From Syngnathus acus (Eukaryota; Chordata; Actinopteri; Syngnathiformes; Syngnathidae), in contig NC_051089.1 of NCBI RefSeq assembly GCF_901709675.1, forward strand, positions 16,419,976 to 16,483,975: 64,000 nucleotides of DNA, written 5' to 3'. The notes beneath the pieces were generated by a model, which was given only the letters and a program-made list of their open reading frames with translations, was not told the origin of the DNA and did not search any database. Made by a program: the position numbers and the translations under genes. The stretch's first letter is position 1. The number at the start of each line of letters is the position of its first letter. Positions 45,169 to 59,154 of this stretch are shown here, piece after piece.

Positions 45169-48100
45169 ATGGACGTTGCCCCTGAGGAAAAGAATTTGGT
45201 GGATGAACAGAAGCAAGCAGCAGAAGACTGTCACGTCTTTGAAGCAGAAGCGCTTGGGCGTAAGTCATTATTACTGTTGTTGGAGCAATCGTCAATATCA
45301 TTCTTCCAAACACTGAAGTTGAAAATAAGTGAAACTGATCATTTTAAAAGTATGAAACTGATATGACACAACATAAATTTTGGCTTACACATGTTATGGT
45401 TTCAACAGAATTACTGGGCATGTTTGTTTGGGCTGGTGATACTGTGCAATAATGTAGAGCATCTGCAGAAGCTTTATCAATTAAAATACTCTTCATTGTG
45501 CAGTTTTATTGTTATATTATGTCTGGTGAACACATTTTGCTTCCATGTTTTAACAACATATACTTTTTAAATACAAAAACCCAAGTCAATGTGCTTGTCT
45601 TAATTAGTAAATAAAACATGTTAGAAAAATGTAGCTTTGGTGTCCAGCATGATATTCAGATGCAGATCATGTGCTGTGCCCACAAAGGAATGTTCTTGTT
45701 TCTTCATTCTGACGCCTGTGAGATAAAACAAACTAAAAAACAAACTCAAATGAATCCTTTGGAAGTGGGGCATCTGTGGGGTTTTGCTTTTGTAAACTTA
45801 CTGCACAAGTAAGCCCTGCAAGTTGAGAGAGAGTTTATTTTTGTTGTTGTAGTTTTCAGTAGCCAAGAAAGGCAGCATATGATACTGGCACTTGTTCATA
45901 AAAACTCACCATTTCATGTATTTTAGCCAAAATATTGATTAACAACTCCTCAGTATGGTGCAGTTATGCAAATGATAACCTCGATGAACTTATTCCATTT
46001 ATATTGTAACTTGCCATCAGTGTCAAATTTTTCAATCAAATTTGCATGTGAAGAAAAGGTGTGCAGTTTGGATGACTCCAAAGAGCTGCAAAAAAAATCT
46101 CTAAAACAAAATGTCATATGAATTGAAATCATTAATCATTAATAAGCCTAACAAGAATAAAGGGTAACTTGAGCAAATATATTATCTCAGAAGTGTGAAT
46201 AAAATTTTGCAATAATCAGTACCCAAGTCTCAGTCTCAAAAAGGTTGTTGACCCCTGATCTGTATACACACAATTTAAAGAGATCAAATATAAACCGAAG
46301 GACCAACAGACATGATGGAAAGGTTATTGTTGTTTTTTGGAGGGGGGGGGGGTGCATTCCACTACATTTCAGTGTCAATTTGAATTCCATTAATTGTTCA
46401 GCCCACATCCAGGGTGAAGTCCAGTTTACCGTAACCTGAAAAGGAAAAGCGCTACCCAAGATGGATGCTTGTGTGTTTGTGTGTGTGTCACAGCTCAGAA
46501 AACGGTCCTGATCGTGTACGCCCACCAGAGCTTGGGCTCATTCAACGAAGCAGTCCGGGATGAGACTACTAAGGAGCTATCAAAGCAAGGCTACCGGGTC
46601 ATCGTATCAGACCTTTATGCTATGAACTTTAAAGCTGCCGCCACAAGGAGCGATATAATTGGTGAGCTCTCTTCAATGGAATGTCAGACTGACAACTGCC
46701 AGTGAGCAGAAATAAGGATATTTTAGTCTGCAGCAAGATGTATATTATGACCCTCAAAGTCAGAGTTCTTCTTACAGGTTGAGATAGCCTACTGCCTCTG
46801 CCCTGTTTCATTTCCACCCGAAAGATGGCACAAGGAGTGGCTTGATAATCTTTGCCATACCCCTTTCCACATCTTGCCACCTTACAACAACAATTTTTAA
46901 CGTCTTATTGTAATTTTATGTGATCAACCAACACAAAGCTAGCATACACACTGTAATTGTTTAGTGGAACGGATATCAAAATTTTAAAAATGTGGCGTGC
47001 ATTTGTTTATACTTTGCAAGGTCATCGTTTGCTGTCATTACAGCTGCAATTTTTTGGGGTGATGTCTCTCCCAGCTTTGTACATCTTGATACTGGGAATT
47101 TTTTGCCAGTTATTTGCAAAAAAAGAAAGTTTAAAGTTCAATGAGTTCAATGGGATTTAGGCCTGGAGTTTGACTGGACCATTCTAACGTGCATATTCTT
47201 TGATTCTAAACCATTCCATTGTAGTTCTGGCTTTATACTTTATGTTTTGGAGATTCTCCTTGAGATGTTAAAAGCTCGAGATATTTTTGGGGAATCAAAC
47301 CATGCTTTAAACTTATCGCTGACCTGTGCTATGAGTCCCTTGGTCGTCGTGATGCTGTTCACCAGTGTCATCTAAGAAACTGGTGATGCCTTTAAAGAAC
47401 AAGTGTATTCACAGAGAGAGTAAATTGCACACAAGTGGACTCTATTTACTTTTAATATGACTTTGGAAGGCAATTGATTGCAGTGAATTGTAATTAGGGG
47501 TTTCAGAGTACAAATGCACACCACACGTTTCGAATTTATATTCCTTTGAACTTTGAAAACTGTAAATCATTTTTGTTGAGCTTGACTATTTTGTTTTGGA
47601 ATATCACATGTAAAGTATTCACGTTTTTGATAGTAAGATCAAAATTGGGAACAAGTTCAAGGGGTATGAATGCTGCTTGACACTATCGACACATTCAAAG
47701 TAATTGCAGCTAGAACAAATAAAACCTATCACTTTAATTCCATATTGACAATGATGTTATTGTGCAGGTGATTTAAAGAACTCAGAGCTTTTCCAATATG
47801 GAGAGGAGACAATGCACGCCTTCAGGGCAGGTTGCCTAAGTGACGACATCGTGGCCGAACAACGCAAAGTAGAAGCGGCTGAGCTCATCATCTTCCAGGT
47901 CAGGGGTCACTTGAAATGACTCTAACCAACTAGATCAACTATTATCACGGAGGATCTGTGGTTGTTTCATTCTTAATGGCAAGAGACAGGACCAACCCCT
48001 AAATAGGCTAATGCAGGCGAGATTTAAAAAATTTGGTTTTGTTATATAGTATATGAGTGCAATATTCTACTGATCTTGTAATATTTTGACAAAACCACCT

Positions 48101-49252
48101 GCGAAGTGTTTTAAAAAAACTTTTCTTTGAGTATTTTGCAAAAGGTAAGAAAAGCAATGCAACTAAAAGTGATATTGTAATGTCTTTCTTCAGTTCCCTT
48201 TATACTGGTTCAGTGTACCTGCCATCATGAAGGGATGGATGGACCGAGTGCTAACTCAGGGCTTTGCTTTCTCCCTGGAAAAGCTGTATAACAATGGTAT
48301 TTTCAAGGTGTGTCTCAGAGGAGCTACTAGAGTACTGTACTTAGAATTGTGAATTTAGAATCGTGTGTGTGTGTACATGCATGTGTGTATGTGGAAATAC
48401 ATAGAGATTTTTCAAATGTCTTTTTTAATGTAATTACATAACAGCATCTGTGATCAACTTTAAATCCGTTACGACAATCACATTTCGTAGCCTATTGTGA
48501 TAAACTCAATAAATTAAGATGAAGATACATTTTTAGTCCTATGATTTAAGTGAGTTTTTTAGACATCCGGTCCTTGCTATCAGCACAACTGTCTGCCAAT
48601 AAACATGATTTGATGTTTCCCCCAAGAACAAGAAAGCAATGTTATCTTTTACAACTGGAGCTACAGAATCAATGTTTCGCCCCGATGGCATAAATGGAGA
48701 CATTAACGTCACACTGTGGCCTCTACAGGTGAGGATGAATTGCAGTTAGCGCTACTCACACAGCATGTCAAACAGAATACAGTAATCGTATATTTTTTTG
48801 TTTTTTTAGGGGAATCATAACTATGCACTCACCCTGGGATTACTGTTTCTGCTTCACCTCTTTTTGTTTTATTTCCCCCCCAGAATGGCACGCTGCACTT
48901 TTGTGGATTTCAGGTCCTTGCTCCTCAGATTTTCTGGGGTCCAGCTCACTGCCTTGCTGTGCATCGAACGGCGATGCTAAAAGAGTGGCGTATGCGTCTC
49001 AAAGGACTGCTGGCTGAAAAGTGTCTGACTTTTGCCCCATGTGAATGGTTTGATCTCAGCTTTGAAAAGGGGTTCTTACTTCAGTCAAAGGTGAAGGAGG
49101 AGCAAAAGTCCAATGCCTATGGAATCACCACAGGACACCATCTTGGCAAATTACTCCCGCCTGACAACCAAACCAAAGCACAGCTCACAGATGAAGAGCT
49201 TGTCAGTACCTGCCTTCGCACACGAATGGCTGTAACTTCTAACAAAATGTGA
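45169..49252 (+). CDS. nqo1: NAD(P)H:quinone oxidoreductase (NQO1-like flavoprotein)
   Basis: Exons 45169-45259, 46494-46661, 47768-47898, 48194-48307, 48627-48728 and 48884-49252 give 324 aa in a continuous frame. The enzyme is a cytosolic FAD dimer that reduces quinones by two electrons. Seen are the flavodoxin start TVLIVYAHQ, SDLYAMNF, IIFQFPLYWFSVPAIMKGW, GINGDINVTLWPLQNGTLHF and GHHLGKLLPPDNQTKA. Compared with human NQO1 (274 aa), exon 1 adds about 30 acidic residues and the C-terminus is longer. The catalytic-site Tyr155 and His161 equivalents are Phe185 and Asn191; Asn at the second site is as in NQO2. Synteny with other 16q genes favours nqo1. Intron 2 holds a degraded transposon. 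AATAAA at 49344-49349. Confidence 0.88.
46850..47690. mobile_element. nqo1: Degenerate DNA transposon in nqo1 intron 2
   Basis: The left part (CCATACCCCTTTCCACATC, then TTTTATGTGATCAACCAACAC) and the right part (TTCAAGGGGTATGAATGC) are inverted ends of a common fish element. Interior blocks such as GTGGACTCTATTTACTTTTAA and GGCCTGGAGTTTGACTGGACC match it by recall. It is heavily mutated and non-coding. A short open frame at 46957-47160 is chance. Confidence 0.5.
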
Positions 49253-49700
49253 ATGTGCAAGAGAGAAACAGAATCACCCTAATCAACTTGCGGAACCATC
49301 ACTGTAGTGAAACTACTTACTTCTTTTTAATATATTTCATTTGAATAAACATAACAGTTATCACCAGGTTTCACTTTTTTTTTCTCAGCTCTATGAACAT
49401 TTTGTATGTCTGTGAAATGTTTCATGTAAAATGTTGTTGTTTCATGTTTTTTTTAAATTGCATATTTTACTTTTTTATTAATCACTGGCCACATGGTAAC
49501 TATGGCGCACTTGGTAGGCCATTCAAGAATGAAACCACAAACATAAATGTAAAGGTACAATTAATTATGTTTAGTTATGAGCGGAGTAACAGTACGCTAA
49601 AAATCCGTCAATTCATATCTTGCGTCAATTTCACAATGATTTGTATTTGGTATGGTAAAGAAATAAAATGCAAATACAACTTGTTTTTAAATACTAACTT

Positions 49701-50020
49701 AGCATCCATCCATCCATCCATTTTCTATACCGCTTGTCCCCACGGGGATCGCGGGTGTACTGGAGCCTATCTCAGCAGTCATCGGGCAGTAGGCGAGGGA
49801 TACCCTGAACCAGTTGTCAGCCGATCGCAGGGCACGCAGAGACGAACAACCATCCGCACTCGCACTCACACCTTGGTGCAATTTGGAGTGCTCAATCGGC
49901 CTACCAAGCATGTTTTTGGGATGTGGGAGGAAACCGGAGTGCCCGGAAAAAACCCATGTGTGCTCAGGGAGAACATGCAAACTCTACACAGGAAGGGCCG
50001 GAGGTGGAATCGCTTGTACT
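49701..50020 (-). repeat. tRNA-derived SINE, 5' truncated
   Basis: The (CCAT)n tail at 49701-49719 is followed by TTTTCTATACCGCTTGTCCCC and the shared body (CATGTTTTTGGGATGTGGGAG). The tRNA-like head is missing or unrecognisable beyond about 50010. The overlapping open frames are repeat-derived. Confidence 0.65.
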
Positions 50021-50326
50021 AAACTATTTAAGCTTGACATCCGCTTGCCAGAAGCTGAGCTACACTGTGTTTGTTTACAAATTGGGCGTGTGGCTACAGA
50101 GCGGAGCAATTAACATTTACCTCATAGTTACCCCATAATTATGTAACGCCCTCATTTGTGGTCAAGAATGAGTCTTGCAAGGTGATGATCACAGCGAGTT
50201 GAGAACTGTGTTGTAACGTTATTGAAAGTTATGCTTTATTTATATATTGGTGAAGCGGACGTGAGCGATCCTGTGGTACAAAATATCAAATAAATTTAAG
50301 GCATCAGAGAGAATTGATTGATTGAG

Positions 50327-50374
<48 letters not shown>

Positions 50375-50714
50375 ATATTTTGATTGACCATATAAACATT
50401 ACAAAATAAAGATATTTGCAAGAAAATAAACATTATCAGTAAATGTTTCAGTTCAACAGTTTACATGCTCAATGAGAGTAGGAACAAGTACAGGAACTTA
50501 TCTAGTCCTACCCCTTGTTTTCTATATATTACTGTCAGTTGTTACGCTATTAGTTATTTATGGAAAAAAATTATCCAAAAATAAAAACAAACAGAAACAA
50601 ATAACAAGCGTCACAAAACACACTCTTAATCATAGGTATAAGCATAACTTGGAAATTATTTCAATTATACATGCTACATAAAAGAAAGCAAAAAACTAAA
50701 GCATGATCAGAATT
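50021..50714. other. Intergenic stretch with a microsatellite
   Basis: AT-rich. It contains the (TGAT)n microsatellite at 50314-50374 and otherwise nothing recognised. Confidence 0.4.
50314..50374. repeat. (TGAT)n microsatellite
   Basis: About 14 tandem copies of TGAT/GATT with one early interruption. Confidence 0.9.
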
Positions 50715-52566
50715 TAATTGTGATAGACTGGATTATGAGAAGAACAGTACAAGAGGGAGATAATGGAATTAGATGGAAGCTGACATCAAAACTTGATATT
50801 TGGACTTTGCAGATGATATAGTGTTACTCTCCTCTATAAAACATCATATGCAGATTAAAACAACCCGAATGGATGCAGAAGCCAAGCGAGTAGGACTCAA
50901 GAGCAATACACAAAAGACAAAAACAATGAGGATAAATGCAAAAAAACAGGAACGAATCAAGTTCAATGAGCAAGATATTGAAGATGTAGACCAGTGCACT
51001 TACTTAGGAGCAATAGTATGTAAAGAGGGAGGCGGTATGAAAGATCTGAAGAATAGGCTGTCAAAAGCAAGAGGAGCATTCATCAAACTTAAAAAGACCT
51101 GGAGCTCCAATGACATCTCAAGAAGAATCAAGCTAAAGCTTTATAAGACGCTAGTAGTGCCAGTACTGCTGTATGGATGTGAAACGTGGAAAATGAATAA
51201 AGGGGACAGCAAGGCAATTGATGTGTTCCACAACCGATGCCTACGAAGAATACTCCGCATACATGGGCAAGACCACATCAGCACTAAAGACCTACTAGAG
51301 AGAGCTGAAATGGAGCCATTGAGTGAAGAAGTTAGGATGCGTAGATCAGGCACGTGCACTCATAGGAGGCAGGTGAGGCAGTGCCTCACCTTGCCACCAG
51401 GGGCGGTAAAGGGCTCAACATGGTTTCCTCAGCTGTCACCATAAGTTGTTAAAAAATGAATAATATAATAAAACATAATATAATATCTGTCCTGTGGTCT
51501 ATGCTTTTAATGCAATTTTGGTGTGTTTCCTATACATTTGGATCATTTTTATAGTCAAAATAGCTGTATTTCTTGTTCAAATAACAACGGGAGACGAGAA
51601 TCATGGAGGCTGAGGCAGTGACAGGTAGTGCCTCTCAGGGCGTGCGTGTGAGAGTGTGCACCACTCACACACTGTACTGAGCGCGTGCAAACGGCGCGTG
51701 GTTGCAGTCAGCGGGAAAATACGGGCCTTGAGGCAGCCAGTACCTTTGCCTCAAAGATGGGGCGATAGTGAGCCTGCGGCTAATAGTTCACGACACGAGT
51801 GAATGCGAGAGTAAATTAAGAAGAAAAAAAAGAAAAGAAAAACAACCAACAACATTCGGTGCTAACGCGTTGCTATTTGGCTTTATTTTCCCTGAAAATG
51901 GAGGATATAATCTCGAAGATAAGAAATTTTTCAAAACTTGACTTTCAGTCAAAGCAAGAAATCATAAGTAAGGGAAGACCAACGCCAGATTTGCGAGGAT
52001 TAATTCAAACTACGGGCCTTTTACAAGAGAGACTTGTAAAACTCAAAGAAAAGGACAAAAAGGAGGACTTCTACAACAAAGTCATCGAGATCTTCGTCCA
52101 GAAGGACAGGAGAATGGACTTCATTTACAAGTAAAGGTAAGAATACTGCAGTGGTGTGTTTAAATGTACAGTGGTGTGTTTAAAATGTTATTAAATTTAA
52201 TCAAGAATGGGATAACAACCATGTATGCTTGTAAATCTGACTTGTGAGTCAGTGCCTTAGCGTCATACAGTACGTTTGTAAATCTGACTCTGAGTCAGTG
52301 CCTCACCAACCCCAACCCTCACCGCACGTCCCTGGCGTAGATGGAAAATGATTGGACACATACTACGGCAGGACCACAACAACGACTGCAACACAGCCAT
52401 GACCTGGGCAGCAGAAGGAAAAAGAAGGAAAGGAAGACTGAAGATCACCTGGAGGCGTACTGTCGAGAAAGAAAGGAAAGAAGCATGACTGCAGCAGCTG
52501 ACCGTGACAGGTGGAAGCGCTCTGTGAAGGCCTTAAGTGCCACGAGGCGCGAAGTGAATAGATAGA
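50715..52566 (+). mobile_element. RTE-like LINE fragment, split by a hAT insertion
   Basis: The end of a reverse transcriptase ORF. Upstream relic IDWIMRRTVQEGDNGIRW, then FADDIVLLSSIKHHMQIKT, the block CTYLGAIVCKEGGG, VVPVLLYGCETW, RCLRRILRIHGQDHIS. The frame is interrupted at 51346 and resumes at 52343 as KMIGHILRQDHNNDCNTAMTW and RDRWKRSVKALSATR, with a late frameshift. Removing the 988-base insert and one target copy restores colinearity. 5'-truncated and inactive. It resembles RTE-type LINEs of fish. Confidence 0.8.
51347..52334 (+). mobile_element. hAT element with truncated transposase, inserted in the LINE
   Basis: Ends CAGGCACGTGC and GCACGTCCCTG are inverted (one mismatch). A perfect 8-base duplication GCGTAGAT flanks it (51339-51346, 52335-52342). 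It carries the start of an ORF (ATG at 51898: MEDIISKIRNFSKLDFQSKQ, then EIISKGRPTPDLRGLIQTTG) ending at 52134. This looks like the N-terminus of a hAT/ZMYM-like transposase whose remainder is deleted. It is non-autonomous. Confidence 0.85.
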
Positions 52567-52850
52567 GATGATCAGAACCAGAATCGCATTTATTTTCACT
52601 GTACACAGTACATGGAAATTTGAGCGCTGCTCCCTTTGGTGCAAAAAGCAAATTAAAATAAAAGAGCATTAGAGCACACAAGATAAAATGTAAAAAGCAT
52701 ATAAAATATAAAATATGTAGAAAAGGCAGTAGTATGTACAGGCAGTAGTATATGCATATATGTACATGTAGTGATATGGGAAACATGATTATTGCACAGG
52801 AAATAAAAAATATTGCACAGTATATTGCAATATTGCAAGTACTTATAATT
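52567..52850 (-). repeat. Probable LINE/SINE 3' tail fragment
   Basis: Contains AATCGCATTTATTTTCACTG near the left and several ATTGCACAG repeats at the right (52793-52820). These resemble the 3' UTR of a fish non-LTR element in minus orientation. The assignment is tentative. Confidence 0.4.
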
Positions 52851-53199
52851 GCATCACTTATATAGCAGATTCTCATAAACATGCATATTCATATTACCTT
52901 ATTTAAACATTTTTGTAGCACCATATTTTGAGATGTCCTTTAAACACGTCTTCCACCTAATAAAACTTCCAAACACATGTACCTCTCCTTCTCCTAACAT
53001 TGTTCTGCTTTCTTCCACTGGTTTCACCGATAAAATTTGTCGTGTTTTTTTGTAATTAGAAGTAAAAGATAAGTTGAACTTATTTTGAGAATTTGGCACT
53101 GTAGGGGCCTTTTGGCAGTTTATTTGAGGTTAAATATATACTCAGACAGTGAAAATACATTATACGTAAGCGTGGCGATGATAATGGTTCATTTTTTCA

Positions 53200-53658
53200 C
53201 CCCTCTTCAAACGGGCATATGACGATGACAGAATGATGACGTAAGAGGTTTGCTTGGGACAAAGCAGTAGGGATTTACGATGTATTTCATGTCAAACGTA
53301 ACTTTATTTTTACGACAAATATGAAGATAAATATAAAATTTGACTACAACTGAAAAAAAAAGTGCATTTAAAGTATAGTCGCCCATTCCCAACCCTCCTC
53401 CAAAAAGTACAGCCGAATGACAACCATCAGCAATTACGTCATCGTAAAGGTGGCTCCCGGTTGGCTGACAGTGAGGGGGTGGTGCTTGTTTGTTGTTTTG
53501 CTGAAGTGTTGACTTTAAATAGACGGCCGAGGACCTGCTTTACCTCTATTTCCATTTTAAACAATACTAACCAGGAACGACACTTTCCTCCCACATCTAA
53601 CCTCGAGTTACTCTTACAATCATCTCTAAAGAACAGAGAGCGCCCGAAAACGACAACC
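53200..53658 (+). promoter_or_regulatory. gabarapl2: gabarapl2 promoter and 5' UTR
   Basis: Upstream of the gabarapl2 ATG. Two CRE/ATF-like sites in opposite orientation lie at 53237-53244 (TGACGTAA) and 53434-53441 (TTACGTCA). No TATA box was found. The transcription start probably lies between 53450 and 53600. Confidence 0.45.
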
Positions 53659-55998
<2,340 letters not shown>

Positions 55999-56539
55999 AA
56001 GAAGAAGCCATGATAGTAAGCTGACCTTACCTGCTGACATCTAATCATAGCCCTCATTTGGCCCCTGGAGAAAGCCTCGGGAAAACCCTTTGAAAACACC
56101 ACAGAAAGATGGACTACCTGCTCACCAGCTTGGATGACAAAACAAGTGTGCCAGTGTCTTTTTATTTTATTTTTTTGGGCCCATGTTGCACCTGTCCATA
56201 ATGATTCAAATATTTAGTTGTCTATTGTGTGGTAGCGTTTGTCTGTTTGTTTTCTTATCTCTTGAGATTTGAAGTTTTTCCAAACTCCTTGTGTGTGAAT
56301 GACTTTAGTTTTGCTTTTGTCTTTGAAGACAATATTTATGAAATTGGAATATTTTAATTTAATTATGTGGAGGTAAGGTAGCTGGATGACCTAACCAATA
56401 AAAATGCTCAATAAACACTGTCACGTCATCATTTTGAAACCAAATGCATGACTCGGCAGCACAAAAGAAGTTTAAAGTCTTTAAATAACAAATGAGTAAT
56501 ATGTGGGAGTATCATTTTAATGGGTTTTACTTTTTAGAT

Positions 56540-57836
56540 CAGGGGTCACCAACCTTTCTTAAACCGAGAGCTACTTCCTGGGTACTGATTAAGGCAAAGG
56601 GCTACCAGTTGACACACACTTCTGAAATAGCCAATTTGCTCAATTTAGCTTTCACTATGTGTTGTTATTGTCATTTCCAGTTCACATGTAAGTGTGATTT
56701 TAACAATAATAGCAAACATACAGTCAAACCTCGGTTTTCGACCACAATCCGTTCCAGAAGGCTGTTCAAGAAGCGAATCGGTGGAATTCCGAATCTATTT
56801 TTCTCATTACAAATACAGTGGAGCCTCGGTTTTCGAACATCCCGGTTCTCGAACAAATCGGTATTCGAACAAAAAATTCGAGATTTCTTTGCTTCGGATG
56901 TCGGACGAAATTCGGTTGTCGAACCTCGCGAGATGAGCCGAGAGGACCCGCATGCCAATTGACTCCGTTCGTTATTACGTTCTTGTTACTCTGAGGATTG
57001 CATCAACTCTAATCATGCCTCCAAAGGAAGCAAGTGGGAGCAGTAAAGCCATCCTAAAACACAAAGACGCTCCATAAGCAATGCGACACTGAGCGCCCGG
57101 CGCGCTACGGTTGCGCGATCGGACAAAATTAAGCTCCCTGCGCACTGATCTCCACTTAAATTTTGGAAAGTACATCAGGACTTAAAAAATATTTTCTAAA
57201 TTTCAGCGACGGCTCTGTCACAATAATGCGACCAGCGCGGTGCAGTTGCGCGGTCGGCGACGCGCTACGGTTGTGCGTTCGGCGGTGCGCTACAGTTGCG
57301 CGATCGGACAAAAATTGAAGTCCTGATGTACTTTCCAAAATTTAAGTGGATCTTAGTGCGCAGGGAGCTTAATTTGGTCCGATCGCGCAACTGCAGCGCG
57401 CCGGGCGCTCACTGTCGCATTGCTTTAAGAGCGTCTTTGTGTTTTAGGTTGGCTTTACTGCTCCCACTTGCTTTCTTTGGAGTCATGATTAGGGGTTAAT
57501 ACAATCCTCAAAGTAACGAAAATACAATAAACCACGGAGTCAGTCGGCATCCGGGCCGCGCGGTCGGGTTTTCTCGGGTCCTCCCAGCTCATCTCGCGAG
57601 GTTCGACCTCCGAATTTTGTTCAACAACTGAAGCAAAAAAATCTCGAAATTTTTGTTCAAATTCCGATTTGTTCGAGAACCGGAACGTTCGGAAACCGAG
57701 GTTTGACTGTAAAATAAATAGATGCAGCTCACTGACAAGTGCCCTATTTGAGCTAATTTTAGAACAGTCCTGCGGGCGACTCATGCGGTTCTCACGGGCT
57801 ACCTGGTGCCTGCGGGCACCGTGTTGGTGACCCCTG
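56540..57836 (+). mobile_element. hAT MITE with a nested Tigger-like foldback element
   Basis: Ends CAGGGGTCACCAACCTTTC and GTTGGTGACCCCTG, with a perfect 8-base duplication TTTTAGAT (56532-56539, 57837-57844). The hAT sequence itself is short; most of the length is a second element (56721-57709) inserted in it. Confidence 0.85.
56721..57709. mobile_element. Tigger/pogo-like foldback transposon
   Basis: Termini CAGTCAAACCTCGGTTTTCG and the complement ending GGTTTGACTG, flanked by TA. Long arms (about 56815-57215 and 57290-57709) are diverged reverse complements, meeting around 57220-57290. Each arm contains the start of a pogo-type transposase reading outside-in: ATG at 57016 gives MPPKEASGSSKA, and on the other strand an ATG near 57487 gives MTPKKASGSSKA. 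Both stop soon. This is two transposon 5' ends joined head to head. The left arm has ~95 extra bases with a second internal terminus. Confidence 0.75.
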
Positions 57837-57893
57837 TTTTAGATCATGGCATTTTATTTGCCATTGCTTTGCCATTTTGTGGATTATCTCATA

Positions 57894-59152
57894 CCGTTTT
57901 TTTCCATGTAAAATGCGCAAAATTTAACTAATTTATTGTCCTAAAATCCGGGGTGCGCATTATACATGGGTACAATTTTTTTTAAATTTCTTTTTTTTTA
58001 AATTTTTTTTTTTTTTTTTTTAAGAAAATCATGGTACAACAATTTTTGAAGAAAATCTTGTCACGGATGGAGTGTGGAAAGGAAGAGGGCGACCAAGTGC
58101 AGCTTGTACCAGGGTTCATTGAAGGAACTCAAAACACAGACTTGGTAAACTAACATAACTCTCTAACAAAACCAACAACAGGACTGACCGACAAAGACGT
58201 GGAACAAAAAGACAGGGTGACATTGCCAAAGACAGGAACAGAAACCTGTGTTATTGTCAAATATTGTTTGTTTATTAATCTCCATCGCGGACTGGACGTC
58301 ATACGGAGGCAGTATCACTGCGCATGCGCACTATGGATCCGATGCGAATAGTCCTCTTCTCTTCTTGACTGACAATGAATGTGATAGTTTAATACATACA
58401 ATCAGCAAATAACAAAATACGTATTACAGGTAATATTTTATTTCACAACACTTTGCCTTGTTCCTTTCGTCGCTGCTGTTCACTTCAAACACACTCCATA
58501 CGAACGCAATGCTCTCGTATCAGACGCTTGCTCGATCACCTGCTCGTTTGCTGTCACAATGTACCCTACACAAATCCGAAACATTTGTTGCGGCTCCGAG
58601 TCACGACGAGGGGCAAGTTTTGGTTTCCAAGGGTGTTTTTATTCCTCTTCAACGTCTCTCCCATACAGAGCCGCCTTTTTCACATGTCCGCACGTCACTT
58701 TCCTCTCTTTTCATTTTAACCTAACTGATCGCGGTGGTGCCTTTCTGGGCAGTCGGAGAAATCATCGCCAACAAAAAAAATACATCCAGCCTAGTTAAGA
58801 CCATACCAAAGACTATAAAAATGGGACCCATTGCCTCCCTGCTTGGCACTCAGCATTAAGGGTTGGAATTGGGGGGTTAGATCACCAAATGATTCCCGAG
58901 CGCGGCGCTGCTGCTGCTCACTGCTCCCCTCTCCCCCAGGGGATGGATCAAAATCACACGGGGATGGGTCAAATGCAGAGGACAAATTTCACCACACCCA
59001 GATGCGTGTGTGACGATCATTGGGACTTAAAAAAAATAAAATAAAAAAATAAAAAATTTGGGTGCGTATTATACAGGCTTTTTTCCAGCATTGACATGCC
59101 ATTTTTAGGGTGCGTATTATACATGGGGGCGCATTATACATGGAAAAAACGG
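57894..59152 (-). mobile_element. TA-target transposon, inverted relative of 10793-11672
   Basis: Ends CCGTTTTTTTCCATGTAAAA and CATGGAAAAAACGG, flanked by TA. It shares the internal blocks (GGCAGTCGGAGAAATC, GAGCGCGGCGCTGCTG) in inverse order to the copy at 10793. An extra ~610 bases (58080-58690) interrupt it, beginning with an LTR-family fragment. Confidence 0.75.
58060..58255 (-). repeat. LTR-family fragment
   Basis: GCAGCTTGTACCAGGGTTCATTG and the following AAAGACGTGGAACAAAAAGAC match, in reverse, the distal part of the solo LTR at 33201-33567. It lies inside the transposon at 57894-59152. Confidence 0.55.
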
Positions 59153-59154
59153 TA

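Noticed and set aside
52445-52882. 145-codon minus-strand frame
   Set aside because: Hydrophobic translation of a non-LTR element tail with ATTGCACAG repeats; no gene family match.
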